From positions 303,500,654-303,564,653 of the forward strand of contig CAKMRJ010002223.1 of NCBI GenBank assembly GCA_928212115.1: a DNA stretch of 64,000 bases. Reading direction: 5' to 3'. The notes under the pieces are model-generated. The model searched no databases. It saw nothing but the letters and a program-made list of their open reading frames with translations, and was not told the origin of the DNA. The position numbers and the translations under genes are program-made. The number at the start of each line of letters is the position of its first letter. Within the stretch, counting starts at the first letter, position 1. This DNA is from Lactuca virosa (Eukaryota; Streptophyta; Magnoliopsida; Asterales; Asteraceae). Positions 1 to 11,576 of this stretch are shown here, piece by piece.

Positions 1-1366
1 GGAAGGCTCCCTCAAAGAGCCACCATAAGGGAAAGTCCCACGATGACATCTCTTCTAGTGGAACCAAGGTTGGTTCTGCTAAACCCAACTCCAACCCCAA
101 GGAGGCAGAGTGCCACCACTGCCACGAAATAGGGCATTGGAAACGAAGCTGCCCGAAATATCTGCAAGATATCAAGGATGGAATGATCAAGCCGTCCTAC
201 GCAAGTATTTACACTATTAAATCTAATTATTCATCACATGCTATTTCTTGGGTTCTTGATACAGGATGTAGTTTTCACATTTGTTCTGATTTGCAAGGCC
301 TAAGAAGAAATAGGGATGTGGAGCATGGGAAGATAAATTTGATCATGGGGAACAGAATATCGTCGCCTGTCACCATGATCGGAGTTTACTCTTTAATGCT
401 CAGTAGTGGATTATGATTAGATTTAAATAATTGTTGCTATTCGCCAGATATGGCAAGAAACATCATTTCATTTAATGGTTTGTATAGAAAAGGTTTTAGA
501 TATTCATTTGATAATGAAAAGGGTTCTATTAATGCTTATCTTAATGGTGTTTTCTATTTTGAAGCATTGCCTTGTAATGGAATATATGAAACTGTGATGG
601 TTGTAGACAATTTAGGAAATGATGTGTTGTGTATTAATTCTTCCAATGATTTGGATAAAAGCATGCTAGTGGCATTGTCGTCTTGGACATGTCAACAAGA
701 AACGCATAGCCCAACTCCAAAAGGATGGAGTGTTGGAGTCATTCGACCTTAGGGACGATGACGTGTGCGAGTCTTGTTTGCTTGGAAAGATGACCAAGTC
801 ACCCTTCACTGGAACTTGTGCGAGGGGTGAGGGTTTATTGGATCTCATACATACAGATGTATGTGGACCCGTTAGATCCACCACAAGGGATGCGAGCCGC
901 TTCTATGTGACTTTTACCGATGATTATAGCAGATATGGGTATATCTACTTAATCAAGCACAAGTCAGAAACCTTTGAAAAGTTCAAAGATTTTAAACAAG
1001 AAGTGGAGAATCAGTTGGGAAGGAAAATCAAGATGCTTCGATCCGATCGAGGTGGAGAGTACCTAAGTCTTGAATTTCCACGACTACCTCAAGGAATGCG
1101 GAATCGTTTCGCAATTAACGCCACCTAGGACACCACAGTTGAATGGTGTGGCTGAGAGGCGTAATCGAACCTTGCTAGACATGGTTCGTTCCATGATGAG
1201 TCGTGCTTCGCTACCTATCTCATTCTGGGGGTATGCCTTGGAGACTTCCGCCCATATCCTTAACTTAGTCCCTACGAAGAAGGTTGCCAAAACACCTCAC
1301 GAGATGTGGACAGAGAAAGCTCCCTCGTTGGCACACATCAAGGTTTGGGTTGCGAGGCTTTCGTAA
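1..1366 (+). pseudogene. pol: Cop-C gag end, protease and integrase N-terminal part (broken)
   Basis: Remnant of the Copia polyprotein, which packages element RNA (Gag), cleaves the polyprotein (protease) and inserts cDNA into DNA (integrase). In order: a CCHC zinc knuckle, CHHCHEIGHWKRSC, at 111-152; the aspartic protease motif VLDTGCSFHIC at about 250-285; the pre-integrase zinc region ending CESCLLGKMTKSPF at about 770-805; and the integrase core with HTDVCGP, SDRGGEYL and QLNGVAERRNR, so all three acidic catalytic residues are visible. The frame is broken by a TGA at 414-416, a frameshift near 660-700 and another near 1075. It is cut off at 1370 by Cop-D. The homologous frames in Cop-E and Cop-F support the identification. 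Confidence 0.9.
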
Positions 1367-1370
1367 GACG
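1..1370 (+). mobile_element. Cop-C, Ty1/Copia element, left visible segment
   Basis: First of three visible pieces of a + strand Copia element. Its 5' LTR and gag start lie outside the window. This piece holds the end of gag through the integrase core and stops at about 1370, where Cop-D is inserted. The reading continues at 14354. Comparison with the related Cop-F at 36298-36372 shows that about 40 bp of integrase sequence is missing between the two sides. The family is the same as Cop-E and Cop-F, judged by near-identical zinc knuckle, protease and integrase motifs. Confidence 0.9.
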
Positions 1371-1966
1371 AACGTTAGAAAAGTATAGTTGCGGAATAGT
1401 TTATCTCAAAGGATCTAAAAGCTCAACAATAATAATAAGTTAACGAGTTAGATAATTAGAGAGTTAGTTGCGGAAATGTAAGGAAATATAAATGACAGCA
1501 GGTGTTATATCAAGTATACACATAAGTTGATTCATAACATGGAATGCATTCAGACCAAGTTAGTAAGTGAGATCAAACTTAGTGATTAAGTCACGAATGA
1601 CTTGCTCCGAAGAGAATAATATTCAGTTATGTTCAAGTGAACTTTGAGAGTAAGGAGAGATTTAAGATGCGTAATCAGATAGAAGTGAGAGATGTAATTG
1701 ATAGCATTGCTGTTTTATAAGAAAGATTGAGCTCTATATATAGAGACTCAGAATTACATTGGATCAAATCTCTAAGAGTTGCCATGCAAGGCATACTGGA
1801 CAATAGAGAGTACTACAACAAAAGTAGATAAAGTTAAACTAAGTAAACTAGTAAGTAGAGATGCGGTTGATGATGACTTCGGATGAGGTTGCTGATGAAG
1901 ATTGACTGCGGATCCTTGAGAGCTGCGGTAGCTCAAGTTCAAGAGGGTCACTTTTATGATTCAAAA
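1371..1966 (-). repeat. Cop-D 3' LTR, truncated
   Basis: Matches 13755-14353 along its whole length with about nine substitutions and a few 1-bp indels. It lacks the first 33 bases of the intact copy (TGTTGAGAG...), so the element's outer terminus is gone at this junction. The inner end reads TCAAAA where the intact copy has TCAACA. A TATATATAG segment sits at about 1734-1743. Confidence 0.9.
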
Positions 1967-1975
1967 TTTCCCCCT
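1967..1975 (-). other. Cop-D polypurine tract
   Basis: In the element's sense direction AGGGGGAAA lies directly against the 3' LTR. This is the usual primer position for plus-strand DNA synthesis in LTR retrotransposons. Confidence 0.75.
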
Positions 1976-1997
1976 AAGTGACCTCTTTAACTTCTCT

Positions 1998-4900
1998 TCA
2001 GTTATCAAGTTTTAGGAACTTGATTATAATCCACCAAAACTTTCTGATATTTTCCAACCAGGTGATCCTTCTTAAAATTTCGAACTTGACTTCGGCAGTC
2101 GTGTGTTTTGATCTTTCAACTGCGGTTCGACAAATTTCAAGTTGCTTCCTTGTGAGACGATTCATGGCAGTCATGGGAATGAAGTATTTGGTTTTATCGA
2201 CCTTTCTTTTGAAAATGACTCCAAGTTCTGGGAAGTTTGTTGCACCTAGGGTTCTCTCTTGATAACCTTCGGTAGGCATTGGTGCAGGGTCAAGTGGTGG
2301 TAGATCGAACTTTTTGGTAATTGTAGGGTAAATATCTGCATCAATCTTTACAAAGTCACAGACGGTTTCCCTCAGAAATGTGCTTGACCTTTCAAGTGCT
2401 ACCTTCATCTTTGGATACTTCTCGCTTTTGTTTTGGAACACCTTTGCTATCAGGAAGACTTCTTCTGGATTCATACATGGGAAGTCAGCTTGGGTGCGGA
2501 CGTAGTCCTGATTCCTTCTTGTAAGAGTATACTGAATGAAGTCAGCTTTCATGAATTTCCGGGGCTTAAAGTTCTTGACTGTTGATGGCCTATCATTAGA
2601 CCAGATTTTATCTATGGAAGAAGCATGTTTGGCATAGAATCGATTGAGTCTTTCGAATTCCATGGGCAGTCTCTTGTGATCAGGTAGGCTGCGGTCAAAC
2701 TGCTCAAATACAGTGAAGTATTTAGCATTTTGGGAGATTGGAACATCCCAGTAACCGTCAGAAGGGGGTTCAGCATAAGTAACGTAGGGTTTGTAGTCAT
2801 CATCCAGCAGTCTTCGGTGGGGATTGATCCAAGAATTGACTAAGGATTCATCCATGGTGATGTCGAATCCGTTTTCTCTCCAGATGAGTTCAGCAAATTT
2901 GGCTGCTTTCCAATCTGCTTTCTTTTGTTTCGTTGCGGGAGAGTCGCTGGAGTGTTCGGATGACATGTTGGATGCTAGATTCTTGAAGTGGGGAGGAGTC
3001 TCCGGTCGCTCAGGAGAAGTTTCTTGAGTGATTTTCTGTTGCGGTGGAGACTGATGCGGTGGTGTCTGATGAGGAGATGGTTGCGGTGAGGGAACTTTTT
3101 CAGTTATGATGGGGGGGCTCCTATGATGAGAGACGCTCTTTGAATGATGTTCTTCACCACTTCCCCCTCCTGAGGAATGCAAAATCGGAGCATCCTCAAG
3201 CCATTGCTTAAGACCATTGACTTTGGCACATACCTCCTGGAATTGATCTTTAAGAGCATCAGCCAGTTGCTGATTGTCTGGGATGGCGGAGTTAAAGAGT
3301 AGTCAATGAATCTCCTTTGTAAGTTGAAGAATCTCAGGACCATGAAAATTTGACGACAAAGATCGTTGAAGTCTGTTGATGGTAGATTGAAGGACTGAGA
3401 TGGTGGACTCATAGGCAGTGTGAGTCTTAGCTATCAGCTTCTGTGAGTGAGTTTACTGGACCGCAATAGCTATTTGTAAATCTGCCTTGATTGCGGATAC
3501 CTCAGAGATAAGGCGCTCCGCAGCAGCCATGAATTGCTTATGATCAGCCTGGCGACTTGTATCCAGGGATCGAATCCCCATTTCAACTTTCAGAGAAATT
3601 CGCTCAGCAGCCAGTCGTTCACGGGTTTCCAATCTTTCGATTCTTTCAATTAAGGACTGCGGTCCTGGAATATCTTTAGATTGCGGTTGAGTGGGCTTAA
3701 CCGCAGCAAGAATCTGATCTACTTTGGCTTGTAGACTCAGAAATTCTTTTCTGGACACAACGATCTTCTTTTTCTTCTTTTTCTCTTTCGGCTTGGAGGT
3801 TGAGTGTTGAGAGCCACTCGATTCTTCTTCCTCATCAAACATCATTAAATCATCATCAGAAGGGTTAGGCTGATTTACCTCATTGAGATCAAAATCATCG
3901 AATCCGAAGGTAGGAGCGGAGCTAACTTCGATTGCGGTTCCCTCGTCTTGAGAATCTCTAACAGTTGGAGTTGGAGCTGGAGGGAGTTTAGATGTACCTT
4001 CACCACCATGAGTGGACTGAGCCTTGCGGATTGTCTCAGCCATTGTGGACATCCACTCTTGTACTTTCAGAATGGTGGCTACGGTATTGGCGTTATTGAT
4101 TGCGTCCGCCCAATACTTGGCTACGGATTGAATCTCCTGTTGTTTCTGTTGAAGTTGCTTGATTTGCTGATCCTTCCTTGCTTGAAATGCCCTACGGAAA
4201 GCGGCATATTTCTTGATATCGGATTCAGAGACCGGATTGTAGTGTAACCATGAATCATTTGATTCGTCACCGTCAAATCCTTGGAATCGCACCGAGGTGT
4301 CCCTCGGGTCCACGGATCCTTGCACATTGGTGCTCACCGTGCCTAAACCACCTGTAAAAGATGTAAGTAGAGTAGGATTTCCTGAGCTTCCTCGGTCTCC
4401 TTGACCCGTGGTCAAGTCTGGCCTCGGCTCAGTTCTGGCAAGGGCGGAAGAATTGCCCTGCGGTTGGGAAGGTGTTTGCAGTGTTTGGGTTACAGACAAA
4501 AGGATGGAGTTCAACTCCTCAGGGGAAAAGAAATGTAGACGGGAAGCCCTGGAGACCTTAGGGCGAGAACCAGTTCCATCCCCTTGGGAGTGAGCTGGGG
4601 GTGAGTCTCCACGTTGAGTTGAAACAGACACACTTTCTGTGTCTGAGTGGAATTCGATGGTGGTATTGAATGGGTCTGCGGCCACCCCAAGGACTACCGG
4701 AGCCTTTTGAGAGGCTGCGGCATCAGTCCGGTCACGCATTTGGTCTGTGGGATTGGTCTTTCTTTTCTTGAGGATAGAGATGGGTTGTGCATCCTCATCA
4801 GAATCACTCATAGAGGGAGAGTGAGATCGATTTTCGGTTGATTCGTCATCTGAGGGCACAGTTTGTTTGAGTTTTCGTTTCTTTGATGGTTCAGCTTGTT

Positions 4901-6005
4901 TGGGAGCATCTTTCTTCTTTGGGGTTCCATGTTTCTTGGTGATGTTGCGGGGGCCTTGATGGACTGAGGCTAACTGCTTGCGTCTTTTTGATAAAGACAA
5001 GTTGGATAGAGTGGTGGAGGATGGGACTGCGGTACTACCAGGGATGGTGAGTGCGGATGTGGCTTGTAGAGGCGGGGTAGGAAGGTATGGGTCAATACCT
5101 TCCGTAGCCTCTATATGGTCTGTGACATCAGTGGTTTCAAGACCAAGGGTAGATAGAATGTGGACTGGTAGCCGTCTAATGGGTCCAAAAATAGATTGAT
5201 CGGTAGAGGGATTGTACCTTTTGAGATCTTTAGTGATGAAGAGGTTGATATCGTTGCCCATGCTAAGTCCTGCATCCGCATGAAGATCGGAGATGCATAG
5301 AGACCAGAACCTAGCAAATGTGAGTTCGGTAGGGTTTTCTCTTGGACTCTCTTTGGGAATGTACTGCAAGAAGTCATCCCACAAGATCTGACCGTAGTTG
5401 ACATCGTGGCCAGTGAAAATACTCCACACTAACTCCAATAGCTTGAGACCCATGTTATCAGTGCCTCCGGTTCTACCTGACAGACTGCGGATCACGAAGT
5501 GGCAAACAAACTACCACACCGCAGGCAACTGATTTTTCTTGAATTCGCCTATGCCTTTGATCTTCTTCTGGTAACCCATTTGGTAGAGTGCAGAAAGAAT
5601 GTCCGCCATGCTTGGAGTGAAGACCTTGGTTGAAGGATGAACTAACAGATTGATGGCATTGAGGAATTTTTCCTTGGTCAGAATGACCAAAGAATCGTTC
5701 ACCAGATTCAGATGCACCTCTTGAAGATTTTCGAGGGGTCGATATGCAGAGAAGGCACATTTGAAGAGGGTTGAAAGAGGAACCACATCTGTGAATGAAT
5801 CGAAGGGACCAAACAGTGGGTGATTGGACAGGAACTTGATCATCAACTTGATCGGAGCATTATAGGAGGAATGCTCTTCGAACACAGCCCTAAAATTGCT
5901 TGAAGCAATCGTTGGCATTTGGTTCCTTGAAGCAGAGTCGGAACCAGTTGGGTTTGCTGAGGCATATGCCTTGGAATGTTTCTTTGAGATAACGGATTTC
6001 ACCAT
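1998..6005 (-). pseudogene. Cop-D accessory ORF (aORF), about 1335 codons with three stops
   Basis: One continuous reading frame from the ATG at 6005 to TGA at 1998, interrupted in frame by TAG at 5511-5513, TAA at 3453-3455 and TGA at 3303-3305. Residues 1 to about 300 look globular (KFLSNHPLFGPFDSFTDV near 60; SIFGPIRRLPVHILSTL near 270). About 300-740 is Ser/Pro/Lys-rich low complexity with basic clusters such as KKRKLKQ and an acidic patch. A Lys run, KEKKKKKK, precedes a coiled-coil-like stretch at about 745-850. A Pro/His-rich linker follows, then a second globular region at about 990-1335 with FERLNRFYAKH and AKFAELIWRENGFD. No signal peptide or membrane helix is apparent. A diverged homologue occupies the same place in Cop-A (57256-61566). 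The position matches the 'env-like' gene of SIRE elements, but the function is unknown. In Cop-A the residue aligned to the first stop is Thr. Confidence 0.75.
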
Positions 6006-6871
6006 TTTTGAGAGTTAAAGAAACTTGCAGGAAAACAGAGTGCAAGAAGATGAAGGAGAAGAAGTTCGATGTTTAGAAAGCGTAAAACCTTTCTTGGGGA
6101 AGAAGAAGGGGGTTTTATAGTGGTGGGTTTGAAACGGTTATTGATTTTACCCTAAGTGAAATTAGATAAGGTAAAAACGTTTGGGTGTTTTCTTTGATTA
6201 GGAAAGGAAATCTCAGCCACAGATAAGAAAAGGTTTAATTTGTTTTTAAGAGATTTACCAAAAGGGGTTAGCATTTAATGAAGTGTCAGTCTAAGACATC
6301 ACTTCTGAAGAACGTGTGGTGAGGGTGGGTTTAATCCGTTGTATAAAAGGGAAGATGTAACGGATTTGACGTTTTGGGGTAATAGGAAGAGACAGTTTAA
6401 AAAGGGATTTTTTTATGGAAAATCGTTCTTTTTGTCATCATACCCAAAATAGGTCTGACACAAGGTTTATTAAAAAAGAATGGGACAGTGATATGTTACA
6501 CAAGGAATGTTTTTTTTTGTTATTTAATGAAGGATCATTAAATAGCACACCATGATTCAAAATTAATGAAACAGTTGAGAAATCAATCAATGTGATTGCG
6601 GATTGAGACTTCATTGCGGATGGATCATTTGTCATTGCGGATAGACTTTTTTTTGTTATTGTGGATGGACGGTTTGATGACTGCAGTAGAAGAACTGAGG
6701 AGAACACTTGAACAAAAATTAGTAACAACAAACAATAAGGACCATTGAAAGATAAATATGATATATAGTTGCGGTACATATACTGCGGTACACAGGATAT
6801 ACCAAAACTATCTATCATAAATAACTTCAATTAGGACCGCAACAGAGACCAAGGATGGTCTGCGGTACCTA
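6006..6871 (-). other. Cop-D spacer between pol and the accessory ORF
   Basis: No coding signal. It is AT-rich with homopolymers. It contains three copies of ATTGCGGAT at about 6596-6645 with roughly 20-bp spacing, and further TGCGGTAC words at about 6770-6865. It could hold a promoter, splice acceptor or internal start for the accessory frame, but I see no clear signal. Confidence 0.55.
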
Positions 6872-8152
6872 TCAATTCAAAAAGAATTGTGGGTCCGGAT
6901 TCATCATTCCTAACATTTGTAAGAAACTGTTGAGTTTTGTAGAGTCAAGTGCCTTTGTGAAAACATCAGCAATCTCTTCATGAGTATGGACAAAAATTAG
7001 TTCAATGTTACCTTTCAGGATGTGGTCTTTGATGAAGTGATACCGTAGTTCAATATGCTTTGTCTTGGAGTGCTGAATTGGATTGTGAGAAATCGCTATA
7101 GCACTTTCAGAGTCACAATAAATTGGTATCCGCAACATTCTGTATCCGTAGTCCATAAGTTGTGTTTTCATCCATAAGACTTGTGAACAACAGCTGGCTG
7201 CGGCCACATATTCAGCTTCTGCGGTAGACAGTGATACACAATTTTGTTTTCTTGATGACCAGCTGACGAGTCTTCCACCCAGAAATTGACATCCACCGGA
7301 GGTGCTTTTTCGATCTAGTCTGCATCCGGCATGATCCGCATCAGTGAATGCTTGTAGGCTGAAGTCATTCCCTGCGGGGTACCATAAGCCAAGAGTCTTG
7401 CTACCCTTTAAGTATCTTAGAATCTGCTTGGCTGCGGTCATGTGTGACATTTTTGGGTCAGCCTGGTACCTTGCGCATACACCTGTTGCAAAGACAATGT
7501 CTGGTCGGCTTGCGGTGAGGTACATCAATGAGCCAATTATACCTCTATAAGTCTTGTGATCCACTGATTCGCCTGAGGGATCAGCAGATATCTTATATCC
7601 GAAGGCCATGGGGACCTTAGCCGAAGAACAGTTGTCCATTGAATATTTCTTTAACAGTTCAGTGGTGTATTTCTCCTGATGAATGAATATCCCTTGAGGG
7701 ACTTGTTTCACTTGAAGTCCTAGAAAGAAGTTAATCTCTCTATTCATGCTCATTTGGAACTTGTTGGTCATGAGCTTAGCAAATTCATCCACCATTTTTT
7801 GATCAGTTGATCCGAAGATGATATCATCCACATATATTTGTACAAGCATAAGGTGATTACCATTTGCTTTTCTAAATAAAGTGGGATCAATCACTCCTCT
7901 TTTGTATCCGGACGAGACAAGAAATTCAGAGAGAGTCTCGTACCACGCTCTTGGGGCTTGCTTTAGACCGTAGACTGCTTTTTCAAGCTTGTAGCAGTGG
8001 TCTGGGAATTCAAGACTTTCAAAGCCCGGAGGTTGCTGAAGATAAACCTCCTCTTTTAATTCACCGTTGAGAAAAGCACTTTTCACATCCATTTGATGAA
8101 CCTTGATGTTCTTGTGAGCTGCGTATGCTAAGAAGATTCGGATGGCTTCCAT
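6872..8152 (-). CDS. pol: Cop-D reverse transcriptase and RNase H
   Basis: The longest undamaged pol piece in the window (426 codons). It copies element RNA to DNA and degrades the RNA strand. The RT region begins MEAIRIFLAYAAHKN and shows VKSAFLNGEL, YGLKQAPRAWYE, the catalytic LVQIYVDDIIFGSTD and FFLGLQV. RNase H follows with FTDADHAGCRLDRKSTSGGC, LSTAEAEYVAA, YCDSESAIAISHNP, TKHIELRYHFIKD and ADVFTKAL. All usual catalytic acids are present. The start is only the first in-frame Met: upstream RT sequence, ending NKLDES at about 8255-8260, is in another frame, so the real polyprotein is broken just before this point. Very similar to the Cop-A pol at 54893-56254. Confidence 0.93.
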   Translation of the reverse strand: MEAIRIFLAYAAHKNIKVHQMDVKSAFLNGELKEEVYLQQPPGFESLEFPDHCYKLEKAVYGLKQAPRAWYETLSEFLVSSGYKRGVIDPTLFRKANGNHLMLVQIYVDDIIFGSTDQKMVDEFAKLMTNKFQMSMNREINFFLGLQVKQVPQGIFIHQEKYTTELLKKYSMDNCSSAKVPMAFGYKISADPSGESVDHKTYRGIIGSLMYLTASRPDIVFATGVCARYQADPKMSHMTAAKQILRYLKGSKTLGLWYPAGNDFSLQAFTDADHAGCRLDRKSTSGGCQFLGGRLVSWSSRKQNCVSLSTAEAEYVAAASCCSQVLWMKTQLMDYGYRMLRIPIYCDSESAIAISHNPIQHSKTKHIELRYHFIKDHILKGNIELIFVHTHEEIADVFTKALDSTKLNSFLQMLGMMNPDPQFFLN

Positions 8153-8217
8153 TCGTGCTACCGGAGCATACGTTTCATCATAGTCAATACCTTCAAGTTG
8201 ACTATATCCCTTGGCAA

Positions 8218-9195
8218 CTAGCCTTGCCTTGTTTCTGACGACCGCACCGATTCATCCAACTTATTCTTGTACACCCATCTAGTACCAACAATGGTGTGAC
8301 CTTGCGGCTTCGGAACGAGCTGCCATACTTTGTTTCTTTTGAATTCTTCTAGCTCTTCTTGCATTGCGGATATCCAGTCTGGTTCTAGTAATGCTTCTTT
8401 GATCGTTCGGGGCTCGACCGAGGACATAAACGCTGCGTAGTGACAGTGATCAGATAAATCCTTGGAAGATCGAGTCTGGATACCTGCGGATGGGTTGCCG
8501 ATGATTTGACCTGGTGGGTGGTCCTTCGTCCATACGTGTAGACGGGGTTGCAGATGATCAGCAGCTGCGGTAGAGGGAATGTCTTCAATATCGGAAGACT
8601 CTGCGGTTGGAGATGGCAGTTCCCCTGGACTTGAGAACATCCTGCTGAATTGTCTTGAACTGGAAAGGTGGGATCAGAGTTTTCTTGGGCAGATGGTGAA
8701 GGTTCCCCTGGATGCAGACGGGAGTTCCCCTTGAACCTGAGAAGGTTCCCCCTGGATTGCGGATGGGAGTGTGATAATCCTCGAGTCTGTTCTTGTGTCA
8801 ATGTTCTCTATGTTTTCATCATCCGAGTCCGAAGAAAAGTTTGATGGTTGAAAAACTCTGCGGATAGGGATTGGAGCTGCATCTTCTAGTACTGGAACCT
8901 CGATGGTTGTTGTATGGTCCGGAGTTGAGTTTTCCCCCTCAACCGGCGAGGTGGAAGTATTTAGTGATACCTCATCGGACGGTGTAGGACCAGATACGTC
9001 AGCATGCTGCTGCTGAGCTTCCAGGGACACAAGAACTTCGGATAACTTGGCTGTTTCTACAGGGTCGAAGAGATCGTCATAGTTTACTTCAACTAGGTTT
9101 AGTGGACCCGAAGAGGCAGGAATATCACTTTCTAGGATTGCTGTGGTTTCGGTTGATGGAGCGGTGTTGCGGATGTGATAGTCATCAAATTTCAC
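8218..9195 (-). pseudogene. pol: Cop-D integrase C-terminal tail and start of RT (frameshifted)
   Basis: Two frames bridge integrase and RT. At 9195-8674 the frame starts FDDYHIRNTAPSTETT and is Ser/Pro/Thr-rich linker with EGENSTP. At 8640-8218 it contains VWTKDHPPGQIIGNPSAG, LLEPDWISAMQEELEEF and GTRWVYKNKLDE, the conserved Copia RT entry. Frame changes near 8650 and 8240 separate these from each other and from the RT core. The same order occurs in Cop-A at 54532-54900. Confidence 0.85.
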
Positions 9196-9212
9196 ATCGA
9201 AGCTTTCAATTA

Positions 9213-10463
9213 TTAGCCTTGTGCGTCTAATGAGAACCCTATAAGCAACTTTGTTAGTGGAGTAGCCAAGGAAGATGCCTTCATCAGACTTCGGTGCGAA
9301 TTTTTAAGGTGGTCTCTGTTGTTGATTACGAAACATCTACACCCAAATATATGGAAGAATCGGACATTTGGCTTGCGGTTGTTAAGGCCCTCATACGGAG
9401 TTTTGTTGAGACGTTTGCACACAATGCTTCGGTTCTGTACAAAGCAAGCTGTGGCCACTGCTTCGGCCCAGAAGTAGAGAGGAAGGTGGGCGAAGTTGAG
9501 CATAGATCTGGCTGCTTCTACTAGAGTGCGGTTCCTTCGCTCTACTACCCCATTTTGTTGCGGTGTGTAGGGAGCTGAGAAGTTGTGAGTGATGCCCTTT
9601 GAAACCAAGAAACTATTAAGGAGATGGTTAGTAAACTCGGTTCCATTATCACTTCGGATACGTCGTACTGGTAACTTGATCTGAAGTTCAATTTCCTTGA
9701 TGAAATTGATCAATATCTGCGGAGTTTCTGATTTGAGTCTTAAGAAAGAAACCCAGGTGAACCGTGTGAAGTCATCAACTATAACCAGTATGTATTTCTT
9801 GTGATGAAGACTGGCTACGGTAGATGGACCGCAGAGATCAATGTGCAAGAGTTCCAATGGTTCAGAAATTGAGGAGTCAATCACCATGGGGTGACTTGCT
9901 TTGGATTGCTTTCCACATTCACATGCAGGACAGAGAGTATCATTGCTGAACTTGAGGATTGGAAGACCTCTGACTAGTTCTCCGGTGACCAAATTGTTGA
10001 TGTATCTGAAGTTGAGATGAGCTAGCTTGCGGTGCCATAGCCAGCTGACTTCGGATACTGCTTTGGATAGGAAGCATAACTGCGGTTTGCCTATGATCAG
10101 AGACACGTCCAGAGGATACATAGTACCTTCGGATCGGGACTTGATCAGACACGTGCTCCTATCGCTTGTCATTACATAGCAAAATTGGTCATCAAATTCA
10201 ACTCGATGGCCTGCCTTACATAGTTGACCAACACTGATGAGATTGTGTTTAAGGCTTTCTACATAAGCAACCTTTTGAATAGAGAAGTTTCCCGTAGTAA
10301 GAACACCATAACCTCGGATTATCCCATTCGCATTGTTGCCGAATGTGACATTTCCACCGTTGCAAATTGGCCTGAAATCCCGAAGGTATTCTAACCTTCC
10401 GGTCATGTGCAAGGAGCAGGCACTGTCGATTAACCATTCTTCTTCTTGTTCCTCCTTGCACAA
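9213..10463 (-). pseudogene. pol: Cop-D protease, pre-integrase and integrase core
   Basis: Protease motif WLIDSACSLHMTG at residues 10-22 (DSA where most Copia proteases have DSG or DTG). LWHRKLAHLNF...CPACECGKQSK at about 140-195 is the pre-integrase zinc domain. The integrase core has HIDLCGP, RSDNGTEF and QQNGVVERRNR, so the D-D-E residues are intact. The last roughly 20 residues are out of frame because of a shift near a T run at about 9300. A linked frame for the remaining integrase is at 9195-8674. The protein would integrate element cDNA. Confidence 0.9.
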
Positions 10464-10473
10464 AGCCTGAGAA

Positions 10474-11409
10474 TTACACGGTTAGTTTAGGCATCCAAAC
10501 TAGTTTGGAGCCTGGGCCAAAAGATGAGTTTCTGATTGATGCATGAACCGAGGTTGCAGGGACTGGTTTCGTGTCAACTTTTAATCCTAGTCCTGGGTGT
10601 TTGTGAGTTTTTGGAGTGTTGCGTTTTTTAGAAAAGTTACGAGGTTTCTGAAAAGGATCAGATTTGACATGAGATGAACCATTTTGACAACTACATTGAC
10701 ATTGACATGCTGAAATTTTGTCTTTTGCTCTGACACTTTGTTTGGTCAGCGGTCTAAATGATGAGGTAGGCTTGTGACCGGTCCGAGGTTGGTAATATCT
10801 GACATTGGTGCTGTTGGAATTTGAAAAAGTTTGTTTCGAAAAAGATTTAGCACGTGTAGATTCTTTGGACCTTTTTGTTGGGTTTGGTAAAATACCCTTC
10901 CACTTGTTAAAATTTTGATGTGATTTTAAAAGTGTTGGAGTGGGTAAGATACCCTTCCATTTTGGATCATCTGAGGAATAGATTTGAAAACCATTGCTTC
11001 GAAAAGACCTTACACTCTTTTGGGTTGTGTCAGATGAGTTAGGAATGACTGTTGAAACTGTACATTCCTTTTTGCATGTTTTCTTGATGGGAGAGTTTTT
11101 TGAAAAATAGTGAGAGAAAACAAACTTTTCTGGACTCTTAGATTTTGGAAATCTGATATGTCTTTTGTTTTTAGAAAAGATTTGTCGATTTGTGCCTCGG
11201 GATCGAATTTCCTCTTTGAAAGCCTTTTTTGCTAAGGTTTTTGGAGAACCGCAGTCATTAGTGTTCAGATGCGGTTTCCTGGAAGCCTTTGAAAATTTTT
11301 GAAAACGAGGGCTTGATTCATCCGAACTTGAAGATTCAGGGTTTTGAGAGCATTGACCCACTTCAAAGTTCTCTATGGGTAATTCATGATGAATTGGCTG
11401 AAGAGTCAC
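10474..11409 (-). pseudogene. Cop-D gag-protease linker frame
   Basis: A 311-codon frame, in a different phase from gag and protease, that fills the gap between them. It is very rich in Ser, Lys, Asn and Thr (many SF, KS and NPT stretches) and has no recognised domain. In Cop-A the same place is filled by a comparable Ser/Lys-rich stretch at about 40600-41331 that is in frame with the gag coiled coil. This suggests the segment is part of a long gag tail and that Cop-D has frameshifts on both sides. Confidence 0.65.
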
Positions 11410-11576
11410 AGAGCTTTTTATTGAGGACTGCGGTAAGGATGATTTGACTACCGCAGAGTAAGTCTGAGTTGGGACTTCAGTGGGACTTTTGTGGGACTTC
11501 TGCGGCTCATGACTACAGTGAGAGACACTGCGGTCTGAGGGCAGAGATGGGAAGTCTTGTGAGACTTCGGGACTCT

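Noticed and set aside
1998..3182. A separate host gene encoding a 394-residue protein
   Set aside because: It is in frame with the upstream accessory sequence of Cop-D, lies between pol and the LTR of an intact element boundary, and has a homologue at the same place in Cop-A.
5111..5404. Open frames opposite or overlapping the accessory ORF
   Set aside because: Shadow frames of the long conserved frame, with no homologues at the same place in Cop-A.
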